Assembly (NCBI GenBank): GCA_002333125.1 | Contig: DDBM01000199.1 | Location: forward strand, 3,207-8,683 | From: Moraxellaceae bacterium UBA2032 | Lineage (GTDB): Bacteria; Pseudomonadota; Gammaproteobacteria; Pseudomonadales; Moraxellaceae | Reading direction: 5' to 3' | DNA: 5,477 nt | In this document: piece after piece, positions 4,307 to 5,477 of the stretch | Position numbering within the stretch: position 1 is the first letter of the stretch | Layout of the letters: each line of letters starts with the position of its first letter | Notes under the pieces: generated by a model | What the model saw: only the letters and a program-made list of their open reading frames with translations | Told to the model about the DNA's origin: nothing | The model's database searches: none | Program-made: the position numbers and the translations under genes

Positions 4307-5477
4307 ATGCATATTCATATTTTAGGTATTTGTGGCACTTTTATGGGGTCGTTGGCTGTGTTGGCTAAAAACTTAGGCCATACCGTAACGGGCAGTGATG
4401 CCAATGTTTATCCACCTATGAGCACCCAACTTGAAGCCCAAGGCATTAGCTTGATGCAAGGCTATGAACCCGAACATTTACAACCACGCCCCGATTTAGT
4501 GATTGTGGGCAATGCCATGAAGCGCGGCATACCTGCGGTAGAATATGTATTAAATGAAGGTATACCTTATACTTCGGGCCCACAATGGTTAGCGCAATAT
4601 GTGTTGCAAGGCAAACACGTGTTAGCAGTAGCGGGTACACACGGCAAAACCACAACCTCTACCATGTTAGCGTGGATTTTAGAACAAGCAGGATTAGAGA
4701 CAGGTTTTTTGATTGGTGGTGTGCCTAAGGGTTTTGAAGCCAGCGCACGTTTGGGCAGTGGTAAATATTTTGTGGTAGAAGCTGATGAATATGATTCTGC
4801 TTTTTTTGATAAACGCTCTAAATTTGTGCATTACGCGCCTAAAACCGCCATTTTAAATAATTTAGAATTTGACCATGCCGATATTTTTGACGATTTAGCG
4901 GCGATTCAAAAACAATTTCATCATTTAGTCAGAACTATTCCTAGCACAGGCAAAATTATTGTGCCTGCTAATGACAACAACTTAAAAGAGACTTTAGCCA
5001 AAGGCTGTTGGACTCCGATTGAAACCACAGGTATTCAACCCACAAACAGTGATTGGCAAGCGCAATTATTAAGTGACGATGGCTCACATTTTGCAGTGCT
5101 GTATCAAGGTCAAACCCAAGGTGAAGTGCAATGGGGTATGACGGGGCAACACAGTGTTTATAATGGTATTGCTGCAATTGCTGCGGCTCACCATGTAGGT
5201 GTGGATATTAAAACGGCCTGTGATGCACTGACTGCATTTGATGGCGTTAAGCGTCGTATGGAATTAATTGGCGAAGTAAATAACATTAGTGTTTATGACG
5301 ATTTTGCTCATCACCCTACCGCTATTAAAACCACACTCGAAGGCTTACGCAAAAAAGTCGGTAGCCGTAAAATTTGGGCGATAATTGAGCCACGCTCCAA
5401 TACGATGCGTATGGGAACACACAAAGACAATTTAGCGCAATCTGCTAACGATGCTGACCAAGTGATTTGGTATCAAC
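4307..5477 (+). CDS. mpl: UDP-N-acetylmuramate:L-Ala-gamma-D-Glu-meso-DAP ligase, C-terminus missing
   Basis: 390 codons are visible before the right edge; the family has about 450-460 residues, so roughly the last 60-70 are outside. This cytoplasmic Mur-ligase relative joins the recycled murein tripeptide to UDP-MurNAc using ATP, returning wall fragments to peptidoglycan synthesis. Motifs in order: N-terminal nucleotide-binding GICGTFMG (7-14) and SDANVYPPMS; P-loop GTHGKTTT (110-117) with K114; EADEYDSAFFDKRSKF starting at E158; NNLEFDHAD (184-192) with the metal/ATP-binding E187 and D189-H190; GQHSVYN (280-286); GVKRRME; YDDFAHHPTA (330-339); EPRSNTMRMG (361-370). GTFMG and the EADEYDSAFFDKRSK signature separate Mpl from MurC. 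The ATG has an ideal AAGGA site. No promoter of its own is evident; it should be read from 3633-3733 with the membrane protein. No frameshift is seen. Confidence 0.97.
   Translation, partial: MHIHILGICGTFMGSLAVLAKNLGHTVTGSDANVYPPMSTQLEAQGISLMQGYEPEHLQPRPDLVIVGNAMKRGIPAVEYVLNEGIPYTSGPQWLAQYVLQGKHVLAVAGTHGKTTTSTMLAWILEQAGLETGFLIGGVPKGFEASARLGSGKYFVVEADEYDSAFFDKRSKFVHYAPKTAILNNLEFDHADIFDDLAAIQKQFHHLVRTIPSTGKIIVPANDNNLKETLAKGCWTPIETTGIQPTNSDWQAQLLSDDGSHFAVLYQGQTQGEVQWGMTGQHSVYNGIAAIAAAHHVGVDIKTACDALTAFDGVKRRMELIGEVNNISVYDDFAHHPTAIKTTLEGLRKKVGSRKIWAIIEPRSNTMRMGTHKDNLAQSANDADQVIWYQ

Noticed and set aside
4446..4655. Open frame on the minus strand inside mpl
   Set aside because: It is antisense to conserved Mpl motifs, including the P-loop region, and has an implausible composition.
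4968..5177. Second open frame on the minus strand inside mpl
   Set aside because: It is antisense to intact mpl coding sequence, rich in His, Cys and Trp, and has no supporting signals.
1..5477. Defence island, mobile element or new multi-gene system
   Set aside because: All genes are housekeeping or isolated single genes with uniform base composition and intact frames. No transposase, integrase, repeat array or toxin-antitoxin pair was seen.

Overview
The window looks like a piece of an ordinary gammaproteobacterial chromosome of moderately low GC. The gene content suggests a relative of the Moraxellaceae (Acinetobacter side): an AdeT-type solute-binding protein, a phasin-like protein, a purE-purK pair and mpl. 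This placement rests on remembered family resemblance, not on a search. No tRNA, rRNA, CRISPR, insertion sequence, prophage or integration boundary was seen.

Left part (1-1500), all on the minus strand: the N-terminal 187 codons of a secreted AdeT1/2-type (DUF6091-like) solute-binding protein run off the left edge. Its long AT-rich upstream region (563-820) carries two short palindromes. Next comes a 115-residue, Ala/Val/Lys/Glu-rich phasin-like protein with a clear intrinsic terminator behind it. Its upstream region holds a perfect TATAAT with a GC-rich discriminator, a small palindrome and a pair of near-identical 17-nt repeats spaced 51 bp apart. A polyhydroxyalkanoate granule role fits the composition and the LVAAG repeat but is inferred.

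Middle (1516-3632), minus strand: purE and purK overlap by 4 nt (ATGA) and encode the two-step conversion of AIR to CAIR in purine synthesis. A small four-helix DUF486/DMT-type membrane protein lies upstream in the same direction, 154 bp away.

Right part (3734-5477), plus strand: an unrecognised five-helix membrane protein is followed 9 nt later by mpl, the murein tripeptide recycling ligase, which runs off the right edge. The two look co-transcribed. The 101-bp divergent gap at 3633-3733 contains back-to-back -10-like elements and a 6-bp inverted repeat.

No convincing new multi-gene system is visible. The points most worth a second look are the duplicated architecture and control region of the phasin-like gene, and the uncharacterised membrane protein coupled to mpl. 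Several start codons were moved from an upstream in-frame TTG to an ATG; the reasons are given per gene.
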